Source: Callaeas wilsoni (lineage: Eukaryota > Chordata > Aves > Passeriformes > Callaeidae). Taken from it: a stretch of DNA of 64,000 nucleotides. Location of the stretch: positions 1-64,000 of the forward strand of contig VWPU01014896.1 of assembly GCA_013398955.1 (NCBI GenBank). The letters run 5' to 3'. The notes below the pieces were generated by a model. The model made no database searches, was not told where the DNA came from, and was given only the letters and a program-made list of their open reading frames with translations. Positions 37,271 to 49,868 of the stretch are shown one piece after another. A program made the position numbers and the translations under genes. Each line of letters opens with the position of its first letter. Positions within the stretch are counted from its first letter, which is position 1.

Positions 37271-40200
37271 TATAGAAGCCAATAGCTGTTAACTATAATC
37301 ATGATTCTGTATTCACATAAAACAAGGCCTAGAGAGCCATATTCAAATTTATTAACTCAAGCAAACATACATAAGTGTCTAAAATTAAATTTGGCCCAGC
37401 TAGTTGTGGATATGTATTTGTTCCAGAAAAAGTCTATGATGTGCAAAAAGAAAGAAAATTTATCCCCATGATGGAATAGATCAATTTAAAAATTGTACTA
37501 TCACTTTTCTAACTATCTTCTTGCCTTGGGAATCTTTAGTCTTTGAGTCTAACCCAGGTGAATGGGGTTCACAGATGTCTGAAAGTTGAATCATCTCTTC
37601 CTGAACAGAAGGAAATGCCATGAGGAGAAGTGATGACTGAGCAAGCAAAGATAAGGACCTGAAATGTGGGTGTTTCTCATGCCCACACACCAACAGGTAG
37701 AAAGTTACGCATAAAGGAGTTCAGGAACCTGTTAGGTTGAACGGGAGGATGCCCATATATTTGGAGGTGTCAGCAGACACCTGCAGAGGCACGGTACATG
37801 GCCCAGCAGAGACAGCCGTTGAGGGCGCGAATCTGTACAAACTAAGTGGTGTCATGTCCGAGCTCATCAGTTCTGCTGCAGAGAGGGTTTATTTACCATT
37901 AGTGCCACCCCACCCTGATGGGGGTCTGCACTGCTTTTGGATGCAGTCCTAGTTTAATCATGTTTTCTTGGTTGTGACTGACCAGGCTCCGCTGTGAAAT
38001 ACAAATATGTTCCAAGCAACTACAAATGCTTTGTAACCAAGTCCAGTGGATATTGAGTCAGGTACGATCTGAAGCTCAACTAACTTCTCCATCTGAGAGA
38101 TGAAAGCTGAACTATATATCTAAATCAGCAACCAAAGCCAGTTCTGTGGAATACTTAAAAAAGGCTGCAAACAGAATGGTAGTACTAATAGTGGTCAGGA
38201 ATTTCTTTTATTATTTATCATGCCCATGCCCCTGTTACTGTGGCAGCATTACAGAAATGTGTCAGTACAGTGAAAAATTATGAAGTATCCAGCAATGAAA
38301 GGTGCCATTGATCAGTCTCCATTCTCAGGTATTTAATCTGCCAATCACTTTTCTGATTACCTGGGTGATTAGGGTATTTAACACTGGAACTGAAAGAAAG
38401 AGAAAAACCACTATGGTTCTATATAAAATTTCCTATTTAGAGTTTTATAAAATTGTCCATGCCAACTGTTAAAACTGCTCATAACATATTATCACTTAAT
38501 TCACAGTAAAAAACAACAGGCATGTTATTCTCTTCCTACTCTCTGCAGGCAGCTGGGGACACAATCGTGTTTTCTCTTCTCTCCCTTTATATATCTTCTT
38601 TTTTCTTTCTTCTTTTGCCTTTGTCCTTTTTTCTGTGTATTTTTAGCAGCAGCTTTGGAAAATTGAAATTGAAAAAGTGAGCCTTAGACTTTGTTCTGAA
38701 GGCAATGATATTTGTGGTCTTTCTTATTTCCTCTGATAATGAGATCCAAACCACTTGCCTTGGTGCCAAGGAAGCCGTATCTCCAGCTCCCACAAGGTTC
38801 ACCCTTGAGGCTGACAAGCTCATAGTTTCTGAAGGAACATGACTGCTAAAGGATGTCAGCAATACAAAGAGAGAAGTCCTCTCAGGGAAATTTTGAGTTG
38901 TGTTCATCACTGGTCTTGAAGATTAATCATGGGAGCTTGAGTTTGGTCCAATATACTTATGATTTCATAATTTATTAAATACATCAGTTCAATAATTTTG
39001 CACTTTCTTTCAGCAATATTGTGAAAATGACTTTATCGAACTGAGAAAGAAGAAGAAGAAACCTAGTGACTGCCACTGAGTATGTTTAACTCTCATTGGA
39101 GCTTTATAATTTAGTATCTGCCTTCTTTTCAATCCAGGCACCACTTGATCAAAGTTTTTAGTTAATTTGTTATTTTTATACCAACTAAAAGGAAAAAGAC
39201 ATGTATTAATATTTTTTATTCTTTCTTTATCTTTTTCCCCTGCTTCGCATCTGAAGGAAATGACAGGCAAGTCTTTCCATAGGAACTAGATTTATGTAGT
39301 ACTGTATTCCAGCTGCTTGTCCTGCTCCTCTGCTGAAATTACAAGAAGCAGGTATGAGCCAAACTCTCAGGAGCTGTGGCTTACAGCTCAGTATATCAAC
39401 TTGCACTGAAGGTGCAGGTGGTTTAGACTTACACACCAGACCCAGGAGGTGCCAGCTGAGGCACTGGACACAGATACACTCCTGCTGCCAACCCACTGAG
39501 TCAGACATAGAGAGGCACAATGAATTCACTGCCTACAAACCCAGGACTCTACACATTTAAAGTGTGAGAGTGAGTCAGTGTTTAAAGAAGGTCAGCTTTT
39601 AGCTCAGAGATGGCTGATGATTTCTACACAGAGTTTCTTCTTGTTCTATAACACAAGACATTTTGTGGACCAGCTAGATACAACTCCATAGCCTCCAATA
39701 AATGAAAACATTTTCATTACTTAAAATATTGCTGACATCCACCTTAAAATACTGATAACGCGAGTGTTAGAAGCATTTTTATCTCACATGATCATCTAAA
39801 GTCCAGATTCCGAGCTCTCAGTTGCTTCTTCCAAGCAGGCCAGGGTCTGACATTTATGCCTGTGCACTTTGGTGAGCATCTGTAGCTTCAATGTCCTGTT
39901 TCATTTTATCTGCTCCAATAAATGTGCATGACGTTTAGATGGTATTTTATAATACTGATTGATGGTCTTAGCTCTATTTATGGCAACTCTCACAAGACTG
40001 GTCGGTAAAGTGACTCATTGTTCAACTTCTGCTACAATTTTTCATCATCTGCCTGACTGACATGGAAATTAAAACTGTTGTTCTAGAACTTTCTCATAAA
40101 AGAAAAGAAACAGTTCCTCTTGGGGAAATGTATTTCCAATTTATGCCTTCTTTATTTATTTTATCATTCTACTTACTACGCATTACTTTTTTCCTGTTGT

Positions 40201-42063
40201 TTGGGCCCACAACAGAACTGCTGAGCTGCTTTTCCATGTGTTCGTCTTCTACTTCAACTCCTAACAATTAATTTCAAAACAATGGATAAAAATATTTTAA
40301 AATTCCTTCCATGTTTCCCTTTGAAAATATATCTCTTCCAATCCACAGTGGAAAGTCTCAATTGCTTTCACTGACAGCTATAGGCTGCCCAGCTGCAAGG
40401 TGGTAACAAGAAACCGTGAGAGAGATGGGAGAGATAGGAGTGTGTAGGATCATTGAATTGCCTTATTCCCTGCCTGGCAAGAAGCCGGAAACTCTGCAGG
40501 ACAATGCTGAAGCAGGAAACCTATCATATACAATGGGTTTTGCTGACTCTCTTGCTGGTACCAGTTTCTTCATGATTTCTTTAATTTGGCCTTTTCCTGT
40601 TCCTTTCTGTGGTGCTGTCGGCATTGCTGTTTCTTGCCCATTTGTCAGCTTTGATGTTTTCAAGTTGCGCAAAGCCAATGTGTCAGCCATGCCAAAAACA
40701 CAGTAATAATAAATTCCATCTGATTATAATTCAACAAGAGCTTGTACCAGCTTGACTGTCCTTTACCTTAAGGCTACCTGACAATACCATAAGGCCAAAT
40801 TCAGAAATAACATGTAGAGGAGCTTTAGTTCAAAGCCTTTGAGGCTGGGCTGATTAATCTCCCTGGAATGTCAGGGCGGCCTCCTGCTCCACAGCCCAAG
40901 CAGGGATGAGCTTAGGTAGAACAGGTGACCATATTCTCACTCCACCCTTCCAAAAACATTATGGAGATCTGAGAGGAGGAGGCAAAGGAGACAGATGGGA
41001 GCATGTGGATGAGGAGAGAATGTGTGGTGCTAGGCTGGAAGGACAGCAAAGCCTCATGAAGATACAACATTTTCACTTTACCAGCCTGATAAGGTCTGGC
41101 AACATGAATGCACCCAGTGCCATATTACTCTTGTTTTGAGACTTGTCTGCAGTGGAGAAATGCTGTTTAAGGTTGACAGATGCCAGTGAGAGTGAAAGCC
41201 AAAGAAGAGCCTGAGGAAGTTGCTCTGCTGAATACCCCAAAAGCAGGAATTCAGAATCTAGATTAATTCTGGAGCTGAACTGTGAATTATTTTGCCTTCC
41301 CATTAAAGTACTCCAGGGGTTTATTTACATGAACAACTTCTGAGTTCACTCAAACATTTTTCTATTTGGTTGTTACTGCTGTTGTTGTTTCACAAAAGAG
41401 ATCATTTTCTTATAACCTCTCCTACTTCCTAAGGTCAGTCAAAAAATTGCTTACACATAACCCCTGAACTTGAATTTATAGTACCTGTCCTCCAATTACC
41501 CTGTTGTGGATTGACAGCCATGGTGCTTATGTCCAGTACACCCCACAGAAACCTCTAATGGACTCAGCAGATCATTTAAAGGAAGGACTCCCTGCCAATT
41601 TCGTGCAGATCAATATAACAATGTAGGAAGCATTGATGGAAAGTGGACAGATTAGTACACTATTTTATGAGATTGAAAAAGAGACTTAGTTTACAGAAAA
41701 GAAAAAAAGCATTTGAATAGATTTTAGACTTCCACATTGTTGGAAAGAAGTATTGACAGTGGTGGAAACCTTGCAAGTGGACAGTGACACCAGAGTCCTC
41801 AGGCAAATCCGTTATGCAGTACACCTGCCTCCCGCTCAAAGATAATACCAAGTGTTTATTCAGGAATGGTAGGTACATCCGCAAAAGAAACAAGAAGACT
41901 GCCAGAACAGGAGTTCTGATGCTGGAAATTTCATCCAGAGGTTGAGGAAAAGCCAGGACAGGGCAGAGTGGGACTAAGAGGGCACCCACTGAAGTTAAAT
42001 GATTCAACCAAGATTACATAGAAGAAGAGGAGAAGAGAGGAAGAAGGATGAAATATGAACAAA
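37271..42063. other. Unique non-coding sequence (about 4.8 kb)
   Basis: No confident gene or repeat. A GC-richer patch at 37740-37950 and another at 40416-40706 remain open in one or both strands (96 codons + and 75 codons -), but neither translation is recognisable. Short (GAA)n lies at about 39048-39060. The longest minus-strand frames (107 and 115 codons at 38587-38910 and 41660-42007) have no domain-like features. Confidence 0.45.
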
Positions 42064-42130
42064 ATGGATGGGGTTGAATTAGATGACTCCAGAGGTCCCT
42101 TCCAACCCTAATTATTCTGTGATTCTGTGA
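42064..42130 (+). mobile_element. Short CR1 3'-end fragment
   Basis: 'GTTGAATTAGATGACTCC', 'AGGTCCCTTCCAACCCTAAT' and the terminal ATTCTGTGATTCTGTG are the last ~65 bp of a CR1 element, including its 8-bp-type end repeat. Extreme 5' truncation is normal for CR1. Low divergence suggests a comparatively young insertion. Confidence 0.88.
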
Positions 42131-44004
42131 AAATAGACTGGAATAGTCACAATAAATGCCCTGAGTAACCAGCATAGTTGCTTATCCCCAAAACCTTTCA
42201 AAAGCTGCCGCTCTTGAAATGTAAGCTCTGGTACACCTTGGTTATCCAAAACCACAAAGAGACAGTGTCAGCATCATCCATCTACCCTCCCCAAATCATA
42301 TGGTGTTGCAAACAAAGGACAGGTTGGAGCGACTGAACCCGTGTGGCACAAAAAATCACCACACAAAAAAATGGCTAGTAAAATCTTCCCCACCAATCCC
42401 AAAAGGGGAGCTGTGGAGGAGTCAGCTATTAAATTGAACTTTGCGATCAAAGTACACAGGAGAACTGTTTGGAACTAAATTTAATTTTGTAAGTTGCTGT
42501 CTTGTGGCAATAATCAAAATGACAGCACTGCTGAGAGTTACTCATTTCCTGCAGACTATCTAATTTGTGATTGTGGTGGCAATACATTTCTAGAACTGCA
42601 ATGAAGCATTAGCTAGGGGTTATTTTTTCCTTTAATTTTGTCAAAGCAGAGAAGTAGGGATTTCCAGCCCCTTTTTTCGGTTTCTAAACGTGCATCTTCA
42701 TTCAAGAAACCAAAACTGGACCCCTCTGCCCTATGCAATTACATTTCTACAACTCGAGATGGGTGTTTGTGCTTTTTCCCTGCTGACTAATGGCATTAAC
42801 ATTTAAATGGTCACAACCAGCCTTTGAAGTCATTAACACCCCATTAAGATGAATGGGGTAACTTCACACCTTTTGTTTCAGTCTCCTGACTGTAGAACCA
42901 ACAAAACCGCAGCATATCGATTTGCAGAATAAAGACTACCTTCACAGTCATTGAAGGAAAAAATATGGAGATTTAAATACAAGACTATGCTTCACTATTT
43001 GCTGAATAACTCTGGGTAATCAACTATTCTGAAATTTCAGCACCTGGAGAGACATTGTCACCTTAGTAATGGGGTAATGATATTTAAACCACTAATGAGT
43101 CTAGCACAGTTTGCACTACGATGCAAAAAATTGTCATCATGAAGTTTCCATTTAACATCCTCTTAGAGAAAATAAATAAGTATGTGAAGCATCTAACTTC
43201 TTTGTAAAGAAAACATCTCCCAGGGTTTCAATATCTGCTGACTCTGGTATTTATTCTTATACATAAAACAATAATGTAGTCCCTATTGTATTTCTCTTTT
43301 CAGAATGCAGCACTAATACACGAAATCTAGTTAGAATTAAGTGTGTGTGTGGGTGGGGAGTGTTCGTCACGATGAGTAATTGTAAATAAAACCGTATTTT
43401 GTCTACAGCAATTGTCCTAGCTCAGCTACATTAGGCTTACTCAGCAGAAATGTAATTTACATGGGCTTTTGGAACAGTCTTTTTACACTAGGCTAATTCT
43501 GAGTTTTCTGCAGTAGAAAAGAAGCTAAACTACATACCAGACAAAAAAAAGTCAACACTCTTTGACCTGGTAAGCTGTGGAAGTTCTCCCATGATCACAT
43601 TTAAACCAGAGTGCACTAAAAAGCAAATAAGGAACAAAAGAGAAATAGCACACCACTCAAATTCTGGCTTTGAGCCATGCGTGGCTCATTAATTTCCTCA
43701 TAGGAAAAGATGCTTCGTCATTACTATAGAAGCAGAAAAATAATACTCATTAATTTCTACAACACTCTCTTTCCTTTTTTTGCCTCTAGAAAGTAGGAGG
43801 CAGATATCCTACATCCCCGTGAGAAGCCACCAGATGGTTTATAACAGATCATGGAGACCAATGATTTTTCAGTGCACTGCTCCAGGATTCAATCAGGTAG
43901 TGAATAGGGAATGTTGATATAGGAAAGAACTGTTCAGATTGAGTTATGGCAACAGATTAATAAGGCATTTAATTAATCTGCTTAACATTACTGAGGGACA
44001 GTTA
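42131..44004. other. Unique sequence, candidate conserved non-coding stretch
   Basis: No gene or repeat family recognised. The part 42480-43110 is homogeneous, repeat-free and rich in homeodomain-like ATTA words and TTTAAATGG-type words, in the manner of vertebrate distal enhancers. This is an impression from composition only. A short GT run (GTGTGTGTGTGGGTGGGG) lies at about 43342. Confidence 0.35.
42838..42859. repeat. Inverted repeat, 8-bp stem, 6-nt spacer
   Basis: ACCCCATT (42838-42845) and AATGGGGT (42852-42859) are perfect reverse complements around AAGATG. Lies inside the candidate conserved stretch. Confidence 0.85.
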
Positions 44005-44155
44005 GACATTGTTATTGCTATTCTACAGAGACACAAGGAGCAGCAGACAGGAAGGATTTGCCCAGGGCACCCAGCAAGTCAGTGGTGAAATTGTAATCAG
44101 AACTTGGAAACTCCTACGTTCCTGCTGCCAAGACCAAACAGCACTCTGCACTGGT
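44005..44155 (+). mobile_element. Ancient MIR-type SINE relic
   Basis: The order is TTGTTATTGCTATTCTACAG, AGACACAAGGAGCAG, GGATTTGCCCAGGGCACCCA, GCAAGTCAGTGGTGAAATTG, then a TCAGAACTTGG word. This follows the 3' half of the mammalian/amniote MIR consensus ('ATTTTACAG', 'GAGGCACAGAGAGGTTAAG', 'CTTGCCCAAGGTCAC', 'AGTGGCAGAGCCGGGATT', 'GAACCCAGG'). MIR elements are tRNA-derived SINEs mobilised by L2 and long extinct, so survival here shows old, slowly changing sequence. The 5' part with the Pol III promoter is not visible. Confidence 0.65.
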
Positions 44156-45434
44156 TTTCTTTCATAAGGTTGCTCCTTGCTCCAGATCCCTTATTTTCAG
44201 GTTTTGTCTCTGCCACAGTAAAGCAAAAAACAAATTAGTTCTATTATTGAGCATTTAAAATGCAGTGGACAAGCTGATTGAAAGAAATCTTAATTTTACT
44301 TTCAGTAAGAAGAACTTGACCTATTACGCAGTGCCAAAAGCACTAATTTCCTCAGGCATGATCAGGTAACCTTGCTAAGGCAAAATATCTGACCTTCAGA
44401 CTGGTTGTGAATCCACTTGGGAATTGGAAATTGGATTATTTTTAGTAAACCAGGAGATTCCTCTTATTGTTCCTCAAATACCTCCATAATATTTTTTCCA
44501 AAACAGTAAAAAAAACTTCATTACTGACTGTTATTATAAAACAATCATGATGAAAATCACTCAGGTAATTTTCTGAATATGTTGGTTAGAGAGAGCAATC
44601 TGGTTAAATTTAGCTAGTTACAAGTTTGCTGCTCTGGGACTTACTGTGTTCTGGATGGAATTAGCTTTGTGTGAATCAGATATTTTTTAATTATTTGTGT
44701 TTGTTGATTTTTTTTTATTGCTATCAGACACATATCCCTCCAGAAGTATTTTTCAGGAGTGCAAAGATTTAGACATCATTACTTACCCTTCACATTAGAT
44801 TTAAATAAAGACAATATGAACCCAAAAGCTCCTATTTCCGGACTATTTTAAAACCATTTTTTCTCTCCATGAAACATGAAGAGAATCAATATTTCACAGC
44901 AAGTCTATAAAAAACATGAAAAGGCTACAAGCTATATGAAGTATGGCTACATTTGGGCTAGAGTTTTGACATTATTTGAATAGAGAAATCTGGAGCATTT
45001 CGTCTTGATTATAAAACCTTGAGGAATGCCCTGGGTGTTTCACCACATGCTAGGAGAGATGATGGTAGAAAACTGGCAGAAGTTATCTCTTCCCACCCAG
45101 TTTAACTGATTCAGACAGGGCAATTTTGTTGGAAGAGTCTGCTGGCAATCAATATGTCTCAGCTTGCTCCTGTGTGCCTTGCTGAGAAGAGAGAGAGCTG
45201 TTGGAAAAGAATCAAGACATGAAACTTTTTCTACTCTAGTTTAAAGCTTATGAAAGCAAATCATCTCCAAGGCACTAATCCTTTCACTTTGGTAAACATG
45301 CAACGAGTCTAAATGGAAGAAAAACAGAATGACTCCTCCATACTCCTCCTTCTTCAACAACACCGTGTCTTACAGGCTGCATGATGGTACCTGCCTTGAA
45401 AGTCCACTGCAGCCATCTGTAAGGCTCAAATTTG
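44156..45434. other. Unique non-coding sequence
   Basis: AT-rich with no repeat family recognised and no open frame worth naming. The MIR relic at its left edge shows that this neighbourhood has changed slowly. Confidence 0.45.
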
Positions 45435-45452
45435 TAAATAAATAAATAAATA
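45435..45452. repeat. (AAAT)n microsatellite
   Basis: About 4.5 perfect TAAA units, short and unlikely to be very variable. Confidence 0.85.
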
Positions 45453-46298
45453 AGAAAAAAAGACCAAAAAATAATTTCAAGAAAACAGAGGAAAAGGAAG
45501 AATATGCATTATCAGACAGAAAACTAGCACTTTGCCCTACATGAGAAAGAACAGGTTTCACAAATGTGAATCTTTTCTGGCAGCATCTTTGTTACAGCTA
45601 GTGACAGGCACCCATTCTCTTGATCTGCCTGTCTTTCTTGGCATTAATTCTGTAAGTAATTAAAAGAGCGTGGCTTTGAATAACAAACAACTTGAGATGT
45701 TACTTTTTCCTAAGTAATTATTGAGAAGAGTTTCCTTATTGACCAAATATTTTTGTACATGATATAAACAAACCTGGTTTACTGAGCCCTGGAGGCAATA
45801 AACACAATCGAGATTTTTACATGAGGTATTTGTTTACTTACTTAATTATATTAATGGATTATCAGTAATTTAATCTGGCAGCTCAGATGACACTACACCC
45901 CTCTGAAACATAGCATTGGGTCAAAGTAGAAAGCTTTCTCTTTGTTCCCTTAAGGAACAAACAGTGTCCTTAAAAATATCATTTTGTGTATAGCCTCCTA
46001 AGATTATAGTGAAACAAAGAGCACTGAAATTTACAAAAGCTCTAGTCAAGTATATTATACTTAGTTTTTAATCAATAACACTGCATGTTTCTTTACTGAA
46101 GCTGTATGTTAGCAAACGATCCCTGTCTGTCTTAGAAACAGTTTTTTAAGAGCTGACAGTCCACTCTGTCCTTCTCTAAATCCATCGATTTCTTAGGAAA
46201 GATGGCTAGGTATCAGTTGTTTGCTGGCTAAATGATACAGGCCATGACCTGATGCTCTGGCTTAAATCACCATGGGCTGACTGTGATGACAGGCAATT
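45453..46298. other. Unique sequence, candidate conserved non-coding stretch
   Basis: The part 45640-45880 is dense in AT-rich transcription-factor-like words: TAATTA types, TAAACAAAC, TGTTTACTTACTTAATTA. It is repeat-free. It could be a homeodomain/forkhead-bound enhancer, but no conservation data are available. Confidence 0.3.
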
Positions 46299-46497
46299 GA
46301 ATCATAGAATCATAGGATGGTTTGGGTTGAAAGGAACCTGAAAAATCATCTAGTTCCAACCCCCTGCTATGGACAGGGACACCTTTGACTAGAGTAGATT
46401 GCTCCAAGCCCCATGTAGTCCCACTTCCAGGGATGGGGCATCCACTTAGGCAGCTTGTGCTAGTTCCTCACCACCCTGACAGCTGAAGATCTGTCCC
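46299..46497 (-). mobile_element. CR1 LINE 3' fragment, minus strand
   Basis: Begins with the CR1 end repeat seen in reverse (AATCATAGAATCATAGGATG), then TTTGGGTTGAAAGGAACC, ATCATCTAGTTCCAACCCCC and CAGGGATGGGGCATCCAC. It fades after 'CTCACCACCCTGAC'. 5'-truncated. The intact end repeat and limited divergence suggest a mid-age or younger insertion. Confidence 0.93.
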
Positions 46498-48449
46498 AGA
46501 AGTTCAGTACCACATGAATAGGAAATGGAGAGTCAGATTAGCTTGAAAGAAGTCATTGACCAGTATTTTACATGGTAGCTGATCTATCACATTTTTCTTC
46601 TTGGTATTGGTTTGTGATAAAACATTGAGCGTCACAATTCAAGATAAATTTCTCCATGCTTTAGCATTTTCCTTAAAAAAATACATATCTCTGAGAGAGA
46701 GAGACAGGTGTTCGAGACCTGCTAAACTATATCTATCTGATTCATATGAAGACAGAAAGATAATTATATTGATGCAGCAGGCCAAATTCAGCAAAATCCA
46801 CCTAATGTGTGGTAAGAGACATTGCTCTGCACCAGACATATTCCAGTGAATAGATTTCCTCCTAATGCTCAGCCAACAGGGAGCCAGCAGGGGAGCAGTT
46901 GGAGTCTCTGCTTTCTGTCATGAGGCTCTGGTTAAGAGCATTTTTAGATGCTCTTTCATGCTTCCCTTGCACCAGTCAATCCAATATAAGGATTTCATTA
47001 TCCCGCTGCAATGGGACCATGGCGTCTAATATAAATAAAGAAAAAATAAATGGAGCTATTGATAACACAAGCATAGGGTTATTGGCTAGGTAATGTCTTC
47101 AGTCCCTATGTATCTCACCTCGGCTGCAGTTTGATTTGCCTGCCTCCTATTGCTCTCTCAGTGCCATTTCCCTGACTAGTTTACTTTGGAGTCTCAGTCA
47201 AAGAGCACAGCCTGTTTCTTGAGAAACGTGTGTGAATTTTCCTCTTCAGACATTTAATCAGTTAAAATTACCTGGTGCAGAAAGGCAGGAGGAAGTTCTC
47301 TGTCTCATCTGAACTCCATAACCTGGGGTAAAGCCTGAGACCAGGAATGACCTTCTCTGTTCATTTGCATTGCATATTTGGGTAGCTGGCACAGGTCAGC
47401 ACACAGCAGGGAAAAGTTCTGTCAGGAAAAGACCAGCCATGTGATTGCAGGACACAGTCACCAGTACTCTCCCTAGAAGTAATATTTCAGGAGCCTGAGT
47501 GAACAAGGCCCACGGCACAGTCTCAGCCTCCCTAACCAGCTTGGAATTCCTTCTTCTGTAAGCCTTAATGCAGCACAGTCATGCAAACCTTATTGCTCCT
47601 TCACCTACATTAAAAACAAAGGAGCTAGGCAAAGACTATTCTGTGGGCAAAATGATAACAACAAGCCACTGGTACTTTTTACAACTAGTCACTCTATCTC
47701 AGTGTGTACTCGAAAATATTTTCTTTGCTCTGTGAGGGCATGAAACCACAACAAAGGTACTCAGTATATGCTTGTAAAGCATATGTACACACTAAGAGCC
47801 TGAGAATCCCTCCATGTTTTCTGAAATCCTGGAACCATGCTTAATGCAATCTGCATGCTGAAATACCAAAGCATGCTTGGACTAGCTGAGAGAGGCAATT
47901 AGGAGTTTCCTCACTTCGTTGCTTCATCAAGCACTTTAAAGGAATTTAGGGCTTTTTTTTTTTCCCTGTAGAATGAAAGGGTGAAATGCTCTCACTTAAA
48001 AAATGCTGACTAATTCCAGAAGCCATTCACAAAAGTCATCCAATCACCTGGTTTTGAGGGGGATAAAAAGGCAAAGAATCAGTTATGGAACACATAGAAA
48101 ATTTGTCTACAACTCTTTGATAGGATAATACTCTATGACATTACTACTATGATAATACCATTATTACAGTAAGCAGGGGGGACTCCACCCATGATCTTAC
48201 TTCAGGGCACAGCACTAACACATAATTCTTTCAGTGTAACAGCAACTACTCATAATGGTCAACCAAATGGCTCTATTTTTCTTATTTTGTTTGGAGGAAG
48301 AAAAAGGAGAAAAATGTTGTTCGAAGAACTACATGAAAGTGAATGTTTCTTTTATGCTGAAGATTTAATTATTTAGATACAGCTGCATTTAATCAAATTT
48401 TCATCTATCATATCACAATAACCTTGGAACTTTGATACAAAATACAAAA
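46498..48449. other. Unique non-coding sequence
   Basis: No gene or repeat recognised. A short (GA)n run lies at about 46692-46703. The part 46900-47090 has a composition like conserved non-coding DNA, unproven. Confidence 0.4.
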
Positions 48450-48520
48450 ATGTGGTCCATCTACTCCAGTATTCTGCCTCCAGTGGCCAGCATCAGAAGC
48501 TTCTGAGGTAGGCAGCAGTT
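48450..48520 (+). repeat. Ancient sauropsid interspersed repeat fragment
   Basis: TGTGGTCCATCTACTCCAGT, ATTCTGCCTCCAGTGGCCAG and CATCAGAAGCTTCTGAGG follow a repeat common in turtle, crocodile and bird DNA ('ATGGTCCATCTAGCCCAGTATCCTG...ACAGTGGCCA...CAGATGCTTCAGAGG', given here in parts). Family name uncertain; orientation as in that remembered form. Confidence 0.5.
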
Positions 48521-49488
48521 AGAATTTCTCTGCTGATGGCACACTATCTGCTTCACTCTCTCCCTGCCATTAGGGCTTTATTTTACTCTTACTACTCAAA
48601 GACAAACACTGAAGTATAAGATTTTCTGTTAATATAAAAGTTCCCAGGTTTTGAATTGTGGTTTATATCCGTATCAATTTAGTTGTTTAATCCCAAACTG
48701 TCTCTGATTTCTAGGTGCCAACAATAGCCCATGCTGATGAGAGCTAACTGCAAGACAGGGAAAGTATTTATTTTTCTGTGTTGAATTTGCCATCTTTGGG
48801 GGACATTGAGTCGTGCCTTGGTCTTGTAATTTTTTACGGCCCTTTCAGAGTTGGCTATTTCCCTAGTCATTTTGCCCAGATATTTCAGAGTCTGAACCAA
48901 ATGACAGCCTTAGCAGCATGATTAATGCTCAGGAGCCTAGTGAGCCGCAAGAAAGAAAAAGAAAACCAGGAGTAACTTGTTACTTACTGCATCAGAAGTA
49001 GTTGAAAGACATTATAACTAAGATGACACTAAATAGTGAAGGATGAAACACACAAAAGTGCTTTAGGAAGCATATTGCCAGGAAAGGGGAGATAACCCTG
49101 CTTAAGAATGGACTCTTTCCTGTTTCTCTTGTGCTGACACAGGAGGTAGGAATGAGAGGAAATGGCAGTGTTGTCTGCCAGAGACAACTCAGTTGAGTCA
49201 GCATGCAGGGCACCATCTATACCTGGAAGGAAAAAATCAGAAGAGACAAAGCCAGATGGTTTGACCCTAGGACCATGTGTTCTTCCAGCAGAGACTGACC
49301 CTTACACATTGTACCTTTTCAGCACTCACTTTTGCCCATTTTCCAGCAATGTTAGATTAAATTCTGCTCATCAATTGTTCCCATTTCAAGACTTTATATG
49401 AGAGTTGCAAAAATGGATGACACAGGCTGGTCTAAATACATTAATCTTAACGATTTTTTTTCCCCATTTCCCCCACAGAAATCATAGA
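48521..49488. other. Unique non-coding sequence
   Basis: No repeat family recognised. Short open frames on both strands (61-79 codons) have no protein-like features. Ends in a T-rich and then C-rich run directly before the CR1. Confidence 0.45.
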
Positions 49489-49868
49489 ACGTTAAGGGGT
49501 TGGAATGGACTTTAAATATCACCTAGTCTCAACCTGCCTTGCCATGTGTAGGGACACCTCCCACTAAATCCTGTTGCCCAAGACTTTATCCACCCTGGCT
49601 TTGAACACTGCCAGGGATGGGGCATCCACAACCTCTCTGGGCAACCTGTTCCTGTCTCCCCACCCTCAAAGTAAAAAAATTCTTCCTAAATAGCTAGTAT
49701 ACTTTTCCCCTCTTTCAATTTGTACCCATTACTCCTTGTCCCATCATTACAGTTCCCAATGCAGGGCCCCCTCCCCTGTTTCCTCCTTTCCCTCTCCCTG
49801 TTTCCTGGTTTCTCTCTCTCCCTGTAGGTCCCCTCTCAGATACTGGAAGGTTGCTATGAGGTGTCCAC
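49489..49868 (-). mobile_element. CR1 LINE 3' fragment, minus strand
   Basis: Reads AATCATAGAACGTTAAGGGG, TTGGAATGGACTTTAAATAT, CAGGGATGGGGCATCCACAA, CCTCTCTGGGCAACCTGTTC, then after a C/T-rich stretch CTCAGATACTGGAAGGTTGC. This is the CR1 3' end in reverse, 5'-truncated at about 49868. The pyrimidine-rich part at 49755-49825 is longer than usual for CR1, suggesting local expansion. Confidence 0.92.

Noticed and set aside
46700..46725. GTTCGAGAC word resembling a tRNA B box
   Set aside because: No A box at the right distance and no cloverleaf can be built around it.
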